A stretch of DNA of 48,102 nucleotides from Gemmatimonadaceae bacterium (GTDB lineage: Bacteria > Gemmatimonadota > Gemmatimonadetes > Gemmatimonadales > Gemmatimonadaceae), in the NCBI GenBank assembly GCA_013816855.1, contig JACDDT010000012.1:1-48102 (forward strand), in the 5' to 3' direction. The notes beneath the pieces were generated by a model. That model was given only the letters and a program-made list of their open reading frames with translations. It did no database searches and was not told the DNA's origin. Positions 17,117-25,560 of the stretch are shown piece after piece. The translations under genes and the position numbers were made by a program. How positions within the stretch are numbered: the stretch's first letter is position 1; the number at the start of each line of letters is the position of its first letter.

Positions 17117-20100
17117 TCACTGATCATCATCTTCATCCACGCTCGTGCCCGGCGCTCCGTTCGGTGCGGATTTCAGCTCGGCGGTGGTCGGAACGATCAC
17201 CTTCATTCCTGCACTCTGCAGTGTCGTGTTGATCACGTCGAGGCTCTTCATCGCTGTACGCATGGCAGCAAGCTGCGCGTCGAGCTGAGCGGAAAGATCG
17301 TTGAACACGGTGTAGGACTGCGCAGTCGGCTTGAAGTCACCGCCGCTGACAACGCCGGAAAGCGCAGCGATCTTGTTGTTGAGCCGGATCGGATAATTCA
17401 GCGGATCCTGTCCCGATTGATTCTTCACCTGGTAAATCTCCGCTTCGATTTTCGAAAGCTGCGCGGCGAGAGCGTCGCTGAGAGCCTTGAAGGCGGTCGC
17501 ACGGTCGGCTGGCATTGCGCGCGCACGTTCGGCGAGCTGCGTCTTCACGTTGCGTATGAGCCGCACCGCGTTGTTCGCTTCGCTGGTCTTGTCGCGAATC
17601 TTGATGAGGAAGTTGAATTGCTCCAGAAGATCAGTCTGGGACGTCGCAACTCTCGGATCCTTGAGCACGGTTAGCGGCTGCGTTTCTGATACTCCGTTCA
17701 AATTCATTCGCACCGCATAGACGCCGGGAACCGCGAGGGGACCGGTCAGTCCACCCGCCCAGAAGATTCTATTCTCAAAGTCCGCGGCATCGGGATACCT
17801 GAGGTTCCACGAGAACGTGTTGATGCCCGCCTTGTTGGGAGCGCGGGGCGGAGGTGGACGCCGCTGCGGACGGTCATCGCCGCCGCCACTCTCTTCTCCG
17901 CGAGCTTCGCTGCGAATGGTGGTATCCGGTTTGCCGCCCGCTTTGACAAGGCTGTCATTTTTCACTTTGCGAACGCTGTCGCCGCGAACCGAATCGGCGG
18001 CGACCGCTGAATCCTGAACGCTGGTGAAGCTGCGGATCACATTCCCCTTCGCGTCGAGGAAGTCGAGCGTCACCGTTTGCTTTGGCGAAGACAGCCAATA
18101 ATTCACCACTGCACCAGATGGCGGATTTGCCGCGCTCGGATGGCCGCCGGCAGCTCCGTTGCCGCCCCCGCCGTTGAAGCTCGCGCGATAAACCGGGCGC
18201 GGCTTGAAGAGATGCGCGGCGAGCTTCGTGGTGGCGGGGCTTAGCTGCCGAAGCGCGGATAGATCATCGATGATCCAGAAGCCGCGCCCGTGTGTCGCCG
18301 CGATCAAATCTCCCTCCTTGATCGCGAGATCGTGCACCGGGACGGGCGGAAGATTGCGCCGCAACGTCTGCCAGTGCGCGCCGTCGTCGAACGAAACCCA
18401 TACGCCGCGCTCGGTTCCCGCGTACAGGAGTCCTTGACGGGCGGGATCTTCGCGAATGACGCGTGTGAATTCGGTCGCTGGAATTCCCGTTGTGATGGGT
18501 GTCCACGTCGCGCCGTAGTCGGTTGTCTTGAAGAGATACGGCTTGAAATCATCGAGCTGGTATCTATTTCCTGCGAGGTACGCAGTACCGGCAGAAAAAT
18601 GTGAGGGCTCGATCATCGACATTCGCATCCATTCGGGAATTCCTTTCGGAGTGACATTCGTCCACGTCTTTCCGGCGTCGCGTGTGAGGTGCATGAGGCC
18701 GTCATCGGATCCACCCCAGATCACTCCCGCGCGAACCGGGCTCTCCGCGATCGTAAAGACTGTCGCATAGTATTCGACCGACGTTTGGTCTTTCGTGATC
18801 GGACCACCCGATGAGCCGAGCGTGCGCGGATCGTGGCGGGTGAGGTCGGGACTGATTGCCGTCCACGATTGACCTTCGTTGTCCGTCTGAAAAATCACGC
18901 TGCTTCCCATGTACATGCGGTTGGGATGGTGCGCCGAGATCACGATCGGAAACGTCCACTGGAACCGGAATTTGGGATCGGCAGCGTCGTGGCCCATCGG
19001 ATTGTCCGGCCACGGATTGATGTCGCGCTCGAACTGCGTCTTCGCGTCCATGCGCGTGAGAAACCCCCCGTACGAGCCGGCGAACGTCACATCGGGACTG
19101 TCAGGACGAGCCGCGATGTGCCCGCTCTCCCCGCCGCCTGCGCCATACCAGTTCTCGATCGAGATTCCGCCATTCGCCCGGCTCGGGCCGCAGAGCGTGG
19201 AGTTGTCCTGCTGCGCCCCGCACACGCGGTACGGAAAGTGGTTCGTCGTCGTTACGTGATAGAACTGTCCCGTGGAGAAGTCCTGCTCGGTCCACGTGCG
19301 ACCGGCGTTAAACGAGACGTTGGCACCGCCGTCGTTCGCCTCGATCATCCGTTGATTGTCGTTCGCAGCGATCCAGAGATCGTGATTGTCGCCGTGAGGA
19401 ACCTGGATGGCGCGGAAAGTTTTGCCACCGTCGGTCGAGCGGTACATCCCGGTGTTGAGCGCGTACACCGTGCTCGAGTCTTTGGGGTCCGCGAAAATCT
19501 TGCTGTAGTACCACGCGCGTTGGCGGAGAATTCGCTCGCTGTTGGTTTTCGTCCACGTCGCACCGCCGTCATCCGAACGATACACCCCGCCCGAGTCCGC
19601 TTCGATGAGAGCCCATACTCTGTTCGGCTTCGCGGGCGAAACCGTCAGGCCAATATTGCCGATGACCGTGGTGGGCAGACCAGCATTGTGCGTCAGCTCG
19701 GTCCAGTGCTCGCCTCCGTCGGTCGATTTGAAGAGTCCGCTTCCCGCGCCGCCCGACACCATTTGCCACGGCGTGCGCCACGCCTGCCAGAATGCTGCGT
19801 AGAGGATGTCCGGATTGACTGGATCGACTACAAGATCGGAGATTCCGGTCGAGTCGTTTCTATAAAGAACCTTCCGCCAGCTCCTGCCGCCGTCCGTGGT
19901 CTTGTAAACGCCGCGCTCTGTATTGGGCCCGAAGGTGTGACCCGCGACGCCCACCCAGACGACGTCGGGATTTGTCGGGTGCACGCGCACTCTCGCGATG
20001 TGGCGGGAGTCGCCGAGTCCGACGAAGGTCCACGTTTTTCCCGCGTCAGTGGATTTGAAAACGCCGTCACCGTGCGAGACGTTGCCGCGAATGTCGTACT

Positions 20101-20455
20101 CGCCGGTTCCCACGTACACGATATCGGGATTCGACTCGCTGATTCCAATAGCGCCGACGGTGCCGCCGAAATACTTGTCCGTCGCCGGCGCCCAGGTCAT
20201 GCCGGCGTCGGTCGTCTTGAAGACGCCGCCGCCGGTGGTGCCGAAATAATATTCGTACGGGCGTTTCGCCGAGCCAGCGACGGCGACCGATCTTCCGCCA
20301 CGATAAGGACCGATCTCCCTCCATTTAATTCCGCCGAACACCGCAGTATCGTATCCGTACGACGTGGGTGGAACGATTGTCTGGGCGTATGCGGATGTTG
20401 CGACGAGTCCAGTCGCAAGAGTTTGAGCGGCAAGGCGAAGCGAGCGTGTGTGCAC
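17117..20455 (-). CDS. Secreted BNR/VPS10-type beta-propeller protein
   Basis: A 1112-residue exported protein of the VPS10/sortilin-like, BNR-repeat 'glycosyl hydrolase' group. GTG 20455 is the likely start: it has a GGAG ribosome site eight bases upstream and opens a clean Sec signal peptide ending AYA-Q; the frame itself extends to TTG 20509. Many Asp-box/BNR motifs recur through residues 60-700 (for example FKSTDAGKTW, YKTTDGGRSW, YRSDDGGATW, HLTRDAGKTW), consistent with one or two large propellers. Residues about 730-860 contain a low-complexity, Gly/Asp/Pro-rich linker, and 900-1100 form a helical/beta C-terminal part. The name glycosyl hydrolase is conventional: the repeats alone do not show catalytic activity. 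Probably periplasmic or surface-exposed. Confidence 0.88.
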   Translation of the reverse strand: MHTRSLRLAAQTLATGLVATSAYAQTIVPPTSYGYDTAVFGGIKWREIGPYRGGRSVAVAGSAKRPYEYYFGTTGGGVFKTTDAGMTWAPATDKYFGGTVGAIGISESNPDIVYVGTGEYDIRGNVSHGDGVFKSTDAGKTWTFVGLGDSRHIARVRVHPTNPDVVWVGVAGHTFGPNTERGVYKTTDGGRSWRKVLYRNDSTGISDLVVDPVNPDILYAAFWQAWRTPWQMVSGGAGSGLFKSTDGGEHWTELTHNAGLPTTVIGNIGLTVSPAKPNRVWALIEADSGGVYRSDDGGATWTKTNSERILRQRAWYYSKIFADPKDSSTVYALNTGMYRSTDGGKTFRAIQVPHGDNHDLWIAANDNQRMIEANDGGANVSFNAGRTWTEQDFSTGQFYHVTTTNHFPYRVCGAQQDNSTLCGPSRANGGISIENWYGAGGGESGHIAARPDSPDVTFAGSYGGFLTRMDAKTQFERDINPWPDNPMGHDAADPKFRFQWTFPIVISAHHPNRMYMGSSVIFQTDNEGQSWTAISPDLTRHDPRTLGSSGGPITKDQTSVEYYATVFTIAESPVRAGVIWGGSDDGLMHLTRDAGKTWTNVTPKGIPEWMRMSMIEPSHFSAGTAYLAGNRYQLDDFKPYLFKTTDYGATWTPITTGIPATEFTRVIREDPARQGLLYAGTERGVWVSFDDGAHWQTLRRNLPPVPVHDLAIKEGDLIAATHGRGFWIIDDLSALRQLSPATTKLAAHLFKPRPVYRASFNGGGGNGAAGGHPSAANPPSGAVVNYWLSSPKQTVTLDFLDAKGNVIRSFTSVQDSAVAADSVRGDSVRKVKNDSLVKAGGKPDTTIRSEARGEESGGGDDRPQRRPPPPRAPNKAGINTFSWNLRYPDAADFENRIFWAGGLTGPLAVPGVYAVRMNLNGVSETQPLTVLKDPRVATSQTDLLEQFNFLIKIRDKTSEANNAVRLIRNVKTQLAERARAMPADRATAFKALSDALAAQLSKIEAEIYQVKNQSGQDPLNYPIRLNNKIAALSGVVSGGDFKPTAQSYTVFNDLSAQLDAQLAAMRTAMKSLDVINTTLQSAGMKVIVPTTAELKSAPNGAPGTSVDEDDDQ

Positions 20456-20570
20456 CTGGTGTCTCCAAAGCGGGCGGGTGGTTTCGCGCGCTGAGCGACC
20501 GTCCGTCAAACTCCGCGCGCGCCCTAGATGTAGCGCGAAACGCGAGGGGGCGGCAAGGGAGCCCCGACGT

Positions 20571-20846
20571 CTACTTCAGATATCGCTCGGCGAGCTGTTC
20601 GAGCCGCTCGTCCTTCTCGCGCCGGGCGCGCTCGAGAATCTTCGCGACGTACGGACGGAGCTTCTTCTCGCCCCAGTAATATCCCGTCGCGCTCTCCGCA
20701 CTCCCGGTGTCCCCTTCGCGCGCACCCTCGAGAAGAGCATCGGCGGCGGCTTCGTCGAACGAAGGATCGCCGCGCTCGGGAAGGGAGTAACGTTTTGAAG
20801 GATCGCCCCAGCTTGCGGCATCTTCCTTGACGAAGGCTCGTGACAT
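20571..20846 (-). CDS. Small conserved-looking protein of unknown function
   Basis: A 91-residue acidic/basic soluble protein without signal peptide or Cys. The sequence has an ordered look: a Pro-containing head (SLPERGDPSFDEAAADALLEG, nt about 20720-20790), a central GYYWGEKKLRPYV motif and a charged C-terminal helix (ERARREKDERLEQLAERYL). I recall similar short proteins in other bacteria but can give no function. It starts at ATG 20846, divergent from the next gene by 78 bp, and lies 115 bp upstream of the BNR protein in the same direction. Confidence 0.7.
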   Translation of the reverse strand: MSRAFVKEDAASWGDPSKRYSLPERGDPSFDEAAADALLEGAREGDTGSAESATGYYWGEKKLRPYVAKILERARREKDERLEQLAERYLK

Positions 20847-20924
20847 AACACGTTGGGTTTGGCAGTATTCGCGCCGCTAACACGCGATTTGCAATGTATC
20901 CGCGCAAACTCATTGGGAGATTGT

Positions 20925-21266
20925 ATGGCACGTAAATCGGCTGGAACCGCCGGTGGCGAGGATATCCCGAACCGGAGACTGCAGGACACCATCACACCCG
21001 AGCTTCGCGGCAGAGTGCATCAGAAGGGAGTGGAGCTCGACGGAACCGAGGGGGCGGAAGATCTGGACGACCTCCTCATTGCAATCGACCGGTTCGAAGC
21101 GGCCGTCGAGGAGAAGGGCGGGGATCTGATGGTGAACATGCCGCACTCCTCACCTCCGGAAAATCCGGGGTTCGTCCTACCGCACCGCAAAGCGGGTGAA
21201 GCGATCGGCGGTTACGTGGGGCGGGTTGAGCAGGCCGCAGAGGCGGTGGAGCGCGGGCAGCGCTAG
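20925..21266 (+). CDS. Small soluble protein of unknown function
   Basis: A 113-residue hydrophilic protein with no recognised domain. ATG 20925 is preceded by GGGAGA (20915-20920), which fixes the start; the frame is open further upstream but that part would lie in the divergent intergenic region. Residues 14-40 (NRRLQDTITPELRGRVHQKG) and the acidic segment EGAEDLDDLLIAIDRFEAAV suggest a helical protein. The C-terminal third has PHSSPPENPGFVLPHR. It is 24 bp upstream of the CDF exporter gene in the same direction; no functional link is evident. Confidence 0.65.
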   Translation: MARKSAGTAGGEDIPNRRLQDTITPELRGRVHQKGVELDGTEGAEDLDDLLIAIDRFEAAVEEKGGDLMVNMPHSSPPENPGFVLPHRKAGEAIGGYVGRVEQAAEAVERGQR

Positions 21267-21290
21267 CTTCTACTCGCCGATGACAAATCG

Positions 21291-22166
21291 ATGACGAGCG
21301 CGACGACTCGCGGTATCCGTTCGGCTCAAGCCGGCCTGCTCATCAACGTCGTTCTCGTGGTCGTGAAGCTGGTTGCCGGGATCGTCGGCAACACTTATGC
21401 TCTCGTAGCCGACGCGATCGAGTCGTCGACCGACGTTTTCTCTTCGCTCATTGTGTGGGCGGGCCTGAGCATCGCGGCGCGCCCCGCCGACGAAGATCAC
21501 CCGTACGGTCACGGCAAAGCCGAGCCGCTCGCGGCTGCGGTCGTCTCCATTCTCCTCCTCGGCGCGGCACTCGGCATTTCGATTCTCGCCATCCGCGAAA
21601 TTCGCACGCCGCACCACGGACCTGCGCCGTTTACGCTTTTCGTCGCGCTCGGCGTGATGATCGTGAAGGAGATTCTGCATAGACGAGTGCAGAAAGTCGG
21701 AGCCGATGTTGGCGGCACCGCGATCGCGGCCGACGCGTGGCACCATCGGAGCGACGCGATATCGTCGCTGGCCGCATTCGTGGGAATCGGCATTGCTCTT
21801 TGGGGCGGGAAGGGGTGGGAGGCGGCCGACGATTGGGCCGCTCTTATTGCCGCCCTCATTACCGGCGTGAATGGAATCCGGGCCTTGCAACCCGCCATCG
21901 CCGGCTTGATGGACGCCGCGCCCGATCGCCAGATGCTCGCACGCGCAAACGCCGCCGCGCGCGGAGTTGACGGAGTTCTCAACGTTGAGTCGCTGAACGT
22001 GCGCTCGTCAGGGCTTGGGTTTTTCGTCGACCTTCACGCGCAGGCCGATCCGACTCTCACGCTCGAGGAGGCGCACGTCCTCAGCGGAATGATCAAGGGC
22101 GCCATCTGCGAGGAAATTCCCGGCGTGGTGAAGGTGCTGGTGCACATGGAGCCGTTCCACGGGTGA
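21291..22166 (+). CDS. Cation diffusion facilitator (CDF) metal exporter
   Basis: Inner-membrane H+-coupled exporter of divalent metal ions, 291 residues. Six helices span about 10-205, followed by the cytoplasmic dimerisation domain (about 215-290, ending HMEPF). Family landmarks are HPYGHGKAEPLAA between TM2 and TM3 and HHRSD in TM5, the second half of the transport site. In TM2 the usual HSxxD is ADAIESSTDV, so a Glu stands where His or Asp is normal. That change affects the site that selects Zn, Mn or Fe, so the metal cannot be inferred safely. The gene stands alone between a small gene and the convergent moaC. Confidence 0.9.
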   Translation: MTSATTRGIRSAQAGLLINVVLVVVKLVAGIVGNTYALVADAIESSTDVFSSLIVWAGLSIAARPADEDHPYGHGKAEPLAAAVVSILLLGAALGISILAIREIRTPHHGPAPFTLFVALGVMIVKEILHRRVQKVGADVGGTAIAADAWHHRSDAISSLAAFVGIGIALWGGKGWEAADDWAALIAALITGVNGIRALQPAIAGLMDAAPDRQMLARANAAARGVDGVLNVESLNVRSSGLGFFVDLHAQADPTLTLEEAHVLSGMIKGAICEEIPGVVKVLVHMEPFHG

Positions 22167-22172
22167 GCATTC

Positions 22173-22655
22173 TCAGTCCGTAGCTCTTTGCCAATCCCCG
22201 CTTTTCCCACCGGACTTTTTTAGCAGCCGCACTCCGGATATCACCATCTCCTTTCCCATCGCCTTCGTCATGTCGTAGACAGTGAGCAGCGCGACCGTGA
22301 CGCAGACGAGCGCTTCCATCTCCACTCCCGTCCTCGCAGTCGCTGACGCTGTCGCGGTCGCGCGAACGCCGGGAAGGGAATCGTCGAGCTCCAGCTCGAC
22401 CGACACGTTGCTCAACGGAATGTTGTGACAGAGCGGAATCAGCTCGCTCGTTCTTTTCGCAGCGTTGATCGCCGCGATCCGCGCCGTCGCCAGCACTTCA
22501 CCCTTTTCGCTCGCACCGCTCCGAATCGCGTCGAGCGTTGCCCGGCCCATTCGGATTTCGCCGGCCGCCACAGCGATTCGCGCCGTCTCCGATTTCGCGC
22601 CGACATCCACCATCTTCACGCGGCCCTGCTCGTCGGTGTGTGAGAGTTTGTTCAT
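22173..22655 (-). CDS. moaC: Cyclic pyranopterin monophosphate synthase MoaC
   Basis: MoaC converts the MoaA product 3',8-cyclo-GTP to cyclic pyranopterin monophosphate in molybdenum cofactor synthesis. The 160-residue length is typical. Conserved stretches are VKMVDVGAK near the start, ELIPLCHNIPL with the active-site His, TARTGVEMEALV, YDMTKAM with the catalytic Asp, and the C-terminal KKSGGKSG. The start overlaps the holB stop by 4 bp, so the two genes are probably co-transcribed. No other moa genes lie in the window. Confidence 0.96.
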   Translation of the reverse strand: MNKLSHTDEQGRVKMVDVGAKSETARIAVAAGEIRMGRATLDAIRSGASEKGEVLATARIAAINAAKRTSELIPLCHNIPLSNVSVELELDDSLPGVRATATASATARTGVEMEALVCVTVALLTVYDMTKAMGKEMVISGVRLLKKSGGKSGDWQRATD

Positions 22656-23722
22656 TGGAGCGTCGCGGAAAGCTCGCGGAGAAGGCGCGACGTAATCAGC
22701 TGCGGATTTACGTTTCCCGACGCGTGCTGTTTCGCTTGCAGCGCGAACTCGGACGCCCGGCTCGCCGCTGACGCAGCGCGCAGATCTCCGGAGTGAAGTG
22801 CTTCGCGCATCCGCTCACCGAGCAGGGTGACGAGCGCTTCGAGTGTGTCGGAGAAAGCGCCGCGCGCGTTGGCCGCTCCCTGGCTCATTGCAACGAGATA
22901 AGGAGTTGCTGCCTGCGACGTCAGCGCGGCGTCGAGAATTCTTTTGGCGGCAATGACCGACTTCGCGTCGTGCTCTCCCTCTAACAGGAATCCGGGAAGC
23001 CCGTTCGCCTTCCTCACGCGCTCGGCTGCGCTCGATTTGTCAGACTTGTCGAGAAGCTCTTTTACAACCGGGTCTTCGACAAATGCTTTCACGTCTGCGT
23101 CAGCGATCGACGTCACCCGGACCGGCACGACGCGCGAGCGTATTGTCGGAAGGAGCGCGCCGGGCTCGCTCGATGTCAAGATTACCGTCGTGTCCGCGGG
23201 CGGCTCTTCGAGAAGCTTGAGAAACGCATTCGCTGCCGCGTCCGCGCCTTCCTGCGCGACCATACGGTCGGCATCGCCGACGAGAAAAACTTTTCGCTTG
23301 GATTTTGCGGGAGTGAGCGCTGCATCACGCACCATTGTGCGCACACCCGAGATGAAAATTCCTTCGCTTCCCGATGGGGCCGCGTAGAGTCCGTGATTCT
23401 CCGCGCGCTCCCTGATAGCGTCCGCGTAGTCCTCGCGCACCTCATCGAGATCCGGATCAGAGTCCTTGAGGCGGGGGCGCGGAAAAATCCAATGAAAATC
23501 CGGATGGCCGAGCTCCAGGAAATAGCGGCAGCTCTGGCACTCGCCGCACGGGGCGCTCGCGCGGTCGCAAAGCAGAGTTTGCGCGAGCCAGAGCGCGAGA
23601 CGCTGTTTTCCCGCGCCGCGTGGGCCGTGAAGAAGAATGCTCGCCGGGAGTTTTCCTGAAGCAGCGGATTTCCCGAGACGCTCGCGAAGCTTTTCGTGGC
23701 CGTAAATGTCGACGATGGGCAC
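22652..23722 (-). CDS. holB: DNA polymerase III delta' subunit (clamp loader)
   Basis: AAA+ clamp-loader subunit that helps place the beta clamp on DNA. I use GTG 23722 (356 residues, beginning VPIVDIYGHEKL), because this is where the family's N-terminus normally begins; the open frame continues upstream into the promoter palindrome. Walker A-like GPRGAGKQRLA, a four-Cys zinc site (CDRASAPCGECQSC), Walker B-like VFLVGDADRM, NAFLKLLEEPP (the sensor/SRC-adjacent block of delta') and the Arg in TIRSRVV are present. The C-terminal collar domain occupies about 230-356. It overlaps moaC by 4 bp. No Shine-Dalgarno is obvious. Confidence 0.9.
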   Translation of the reverse strand: MPIVDIYGHEKLRERLGKSAASGKLPASILLHGPRGAGKQRLALWLAQTLLCDRASAPCGECQSCRYFLELGHPDFHWIFPRPRLKDSDPDLDEVREDYADAIRERAENHGLYAAPSGSEGIFISGVRTMVRDAALTPAKSKRKVFLVGDADRMVAQEGADAAANAFLKLLEEPPADTTVILTSSEPGALLPTIRSRVVPVRVTSIADADVKAFVEDPVVKELLDKSDKSSAAERVRKANGLPGFLLEGEHDAKSVIAAKRILDAALTSQAATPYLVAMSQGAANARGAFSDTLEALVTLLGERMREALHSGDLRAASAASRASEFALQAKQHASGNVNPQLITSRLLRELSATLQ

Positions 23723-23760
23723 GCCGAAATATGGAGTAAACGGCGTGTTTCTATGTACAA

Positions 23761-23777
23761 ACTTTACAGTGTAAAGT
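23761..23777. promoter_or_regulatory. Perfect 17-bp palindromic operator
   Basis: ACTTTACAGTGTAAAGT is a perfect inverted repeat with 8-base arms around one central base. It lies three bases upstream of the -35 box of the rightward operon and 39 bp upstream of the holB start, so a dimeric repressor bound here could act on both sides. The winged-helix regulator two genes downstream is the natural candidate ligand; that is inference. Confidence 0.75.
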
Positions 23778-23779
23778 AC

Positions 23780-23808
23780 TTGACAGCCCTCAGGGCGAGG
23801 GCTAAGAT
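23780..23808 (+). promoter_or_regulatory. Sigma70-type promoter, apparently leaderless
   Basis: A perfect TTGACA (23780-23785) and TAAGAT (23803-23808, four of six consensus bases) are separated by exactly 17 bases. Transcription should start about 6-7 bases after the -10 box, that is at or next to the ATG at 23815, leaving no room for a ribosome-binding site. The mRNA is thus predicted to be leaderless. Confidence 0.65.
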
Positions 23809-23814
23809 CCACGT

Positions 23815-24432
23815 ATGACTTCAGTTACACCTCTTCGGCGCCCCGAGGCGGTCGAGAGCCCGGCGCTCCACGCGCGGGCGATGGACAATCTCGCGTTCAT
23901 TCGTGATACGATGGAAGCGGCCGGTTCCTTCACAGCCGTTTCCGGCTGGGGAATGGTAGCGGTCGGCTGCATCGCGTTGGTGGCTGCAGTCGGTGCCATT
24001 CTGGAGCAGGACATCGGAGGCTCGCTGCTAATCTGGCTAGCGGCGGCCGCGACGGCACCGTTCGTTTCGCTCTGGGCGATCGTCCGGAAGGCGCGCGGTG
24101 CAAAAATGCCGCTCATCACCGGGCCGGCGAGAAAGTTTGTCCTCAGCTTTTCCCCGCCGATGTTTGTCGGCGCGCTACTTACGGTTTTTCTTTACCGCGC
24201 GGGTTTGGGGAGCGCGATCCCCGGCATGTGGCTCCTTCTATATGGTACCGCGGTCGTTGCTGGCGGTGCGTTCTCGGTTCGAGTCGTCCCGATTATGGGT
24301 TTTTGCTTTATGCTCATCGGGACCATCGCGCTTTTCTCGCCTCCATTGTGGGCCGACGCGCTGATGGGGCTTGGGTTCGGCGGGCTGCATATCGCGTTCG
24401 GAATTTCTATCGCCCGGAGGCACGGTGGCTAA
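23815..24432 (+). CDS. Six-TM membrane protein, first gene of a regulated operon
   Basis: A 205-residue membrane protein without a recognised family. A soluble head (1-40, with AMDNLAFIRDTMEAAGSFTA) precedes about six helices grouped in pairs (about 42-63, 67-88, 108-128, 133-150, 155-170, 175-197). No metal or catalytic motif is visible. The head recalls short signalling-type membrane proteins paired with winged-helix regulators, where the membrane protein may sense or be the regulated output; that is inference. The start ATG has no Shine-Dalgarno, consistent with the leaderless promoter. Its stop overlaps the start of the regulator gene by 8 bp. Confidence 0.8.
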   Translation: MTSVTPLRRPEAVESPALHARAMDNLAFIRDTMEAAGSFTAVSGWGMVAVGCIALVAAVGAILEQDIGGSLLIWLAAAATAPFVSLWAIVRKARGAKMPLITGPARKFVLSFSPPMFVGALLTVFLYRAGLGSAIPGMWLLLYGTAVVAGGAFSVRVVPIMGFCFMLIGTIALFSPPLWADALMGLGFGGLHIAFGISIARRHGG

Positions 24433-24811
24433 GCACGGAGTAGTTCGCGAAGATCGTCCACCGGCAAACGCTCTGCGTGCGGTCCGCTCCAAGGGCGACC
24501 CCAAGGCGGCTGCCCGCTCCGACGCACTCGATCGGCTCATTCACGAGCGGCTGCGGCTCGGCATCGTGAGCGCGCTGGCGGTGAACGAGTCGCTCAGCTT
24601 CAGCGATCTCAAGAAGCTGATGAAGACGACGGATGGAAATCTGAGCGTGCACGCGCGCAAGCTCGAAGAAGCCGATTACATCGCCTGCACCAAATCGTTC
24701 GAGGGGCGGATGCCCCGCACCGAGTATCGCCTCACGGCGGTGGGCCGGCGTGCGCTCGAACGGTATCTCGACCACATGGAAGCGCTCATTCGCGCCACCA
24801 GGGAGCGCTGA
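24425..24811 (+). CDS. Winged-helix transcriptional regulator
   Basis: A 128-residue DNA-binding protein. GTG 24425 follows GGAGG (24416-24420) at four bases and is taken as the start. Residues about 35-125 form a winged helix-turn-helix of the HTH_34/MarR-like sort: helix pair ERLRLGIVSALAVNESLSF, recognition part DLKKLMKTTDGNLSVHARKL, wing FEGRMPRTEYRLTAVGR. The first 30 residues are basic and probably disordered. It sits between a membrane protein (8-bp overlap) and a cis-prenyltransferase (2-bp gap), so it is in the same operon as both and likely autoregulates through the palindrome at 23761. The ligand is unknown. Confidence 0.88.
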   Translation: MAKHGVVREDRPPANALRAVRSKGDPKAAARSDALDRLIHERLRLGIVSALAVNESLSFSDLKKLMKTTDGNLSVHARKLEEADYIACTKSFEGRMPRTEYRLTAVGRRALERYLDHMEALIRATRER

Positions 24812-24813
24812 TC

Positions 24814-25530
24814 GTGTCCGCACACGTGGAGGGGATTCACGCGGCCATCATCATGGATGGCAACGGCAGATGGGCAGTCGGCCGCGGAAAGCCGCGCACG
24901 GCGGGCCACATCGTCGGCGCGCGGGTGGTGCGTGATATCGTCGAAGCAGCGCCGTCGTGCGGAATCTCGATGCTCACTCTCTACGCTTTCTCCGCTGATA
25001 ATTGGCAGCGCCCGTCGCGTGAAGTCTCGCTGCTCATGCGTCTCTTCCGGAGATATCTCGTGAAAGAGACCACCCGCTGCATTGCCAACGGCGTGCGCAT
25101 GAGAATAATCGGACGCCGCGACCGCATTCCCGCCGAGCTGCTCAAGGCGATTCACAACGCGGAAGAAGCGACGAAGCACGGCCGTACTCTCGACCTGCGC
25201 ATCGCGGTGGATTACTCCGCGCGCGACGCGATCGTGCGCGCCGCGAGCTCGCTGCCCCGCGGGACGAAGCACACCATCGAAGAGCTCCAACGCGAGATCG
25301 ACCGCGTGTACCACTGGACCGGACCGTCGCGTGACGTAGATCTGCTCATCAGGACGGGCGGCGAGCAGCGGCTCAGCGATTTCCTTCTTTGGGAATGCGC
25401 GTACGCGGAGCTGTACTTCACCGACCGGAAGTGGCCGGAGTTTTCGCCTGTGGATCTGGAAGCGGCGGTGCAGGTGTTCCGCTCGCGTGAGCGGAGGTTC
25501 GGGGCGGTTCCGGCGGTCGCCGCCGGGTAA
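24814..25530 (+). CDS. uppS: cis-Prenyltransferase (undecaprenyl diphosphate synthase family), divergent member
   Basis: A 238-residue Z-isoprenyl diphosphate synthase, which condenses isopentenyl diphosphate onto an allylic primer to make polyprenyl lipid carriers. Core motifs are present: IIMDGNGRWAV with the catalytic Asp, LYAFSADNWQRP, and LIRTGGEQRLSDFLLWEC with the diphosphate-binding arginines, followed by AYAELYF. The central block reads IAVDYSARDAI where housekeeping UppS enzymes normally have a YGGR-type sequence, so this looks like the divergent branch often found as a second copy. It is not next to cdsA, frr or dxr as housekeeping uppS usually is, but follows a winged-helix regulator by 2 bp. 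GTG 24814 is the start. Chain length of the product is unknown. Confidence 0.9.
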   Translation: MSAHVEGIHAAIIMDGNGRWAVGRGKPRTAGHIVGARVVRDIVEAAPSCGISMLTLYAFSADNWQRPSREVSLLMRLFRRYLVKETTRCIANGVRMRIIGRRDRIPAELLKAIHNAEEATKHGRTLDLRIAVDYSARDAIVRAASSLPRGTKHTIEELQREIDRVYHWTGPSRDVDLLIRTGGEQRLSDFLLWECAYAELYFTDRKWPEFSPVDLEAAVQVFRSRERRFGAVPAVAAG

Positions 25531-25560
25531 CGTTTGTGGGCTGGCTGTATGGCGGGCGCC

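Noticed and set aside
18833-20494. 553-codon plus-strand frame
   Set aside because: Antisense shadow of the BNR-repeat protein; the opposite strand shows many Asp-box motifs.
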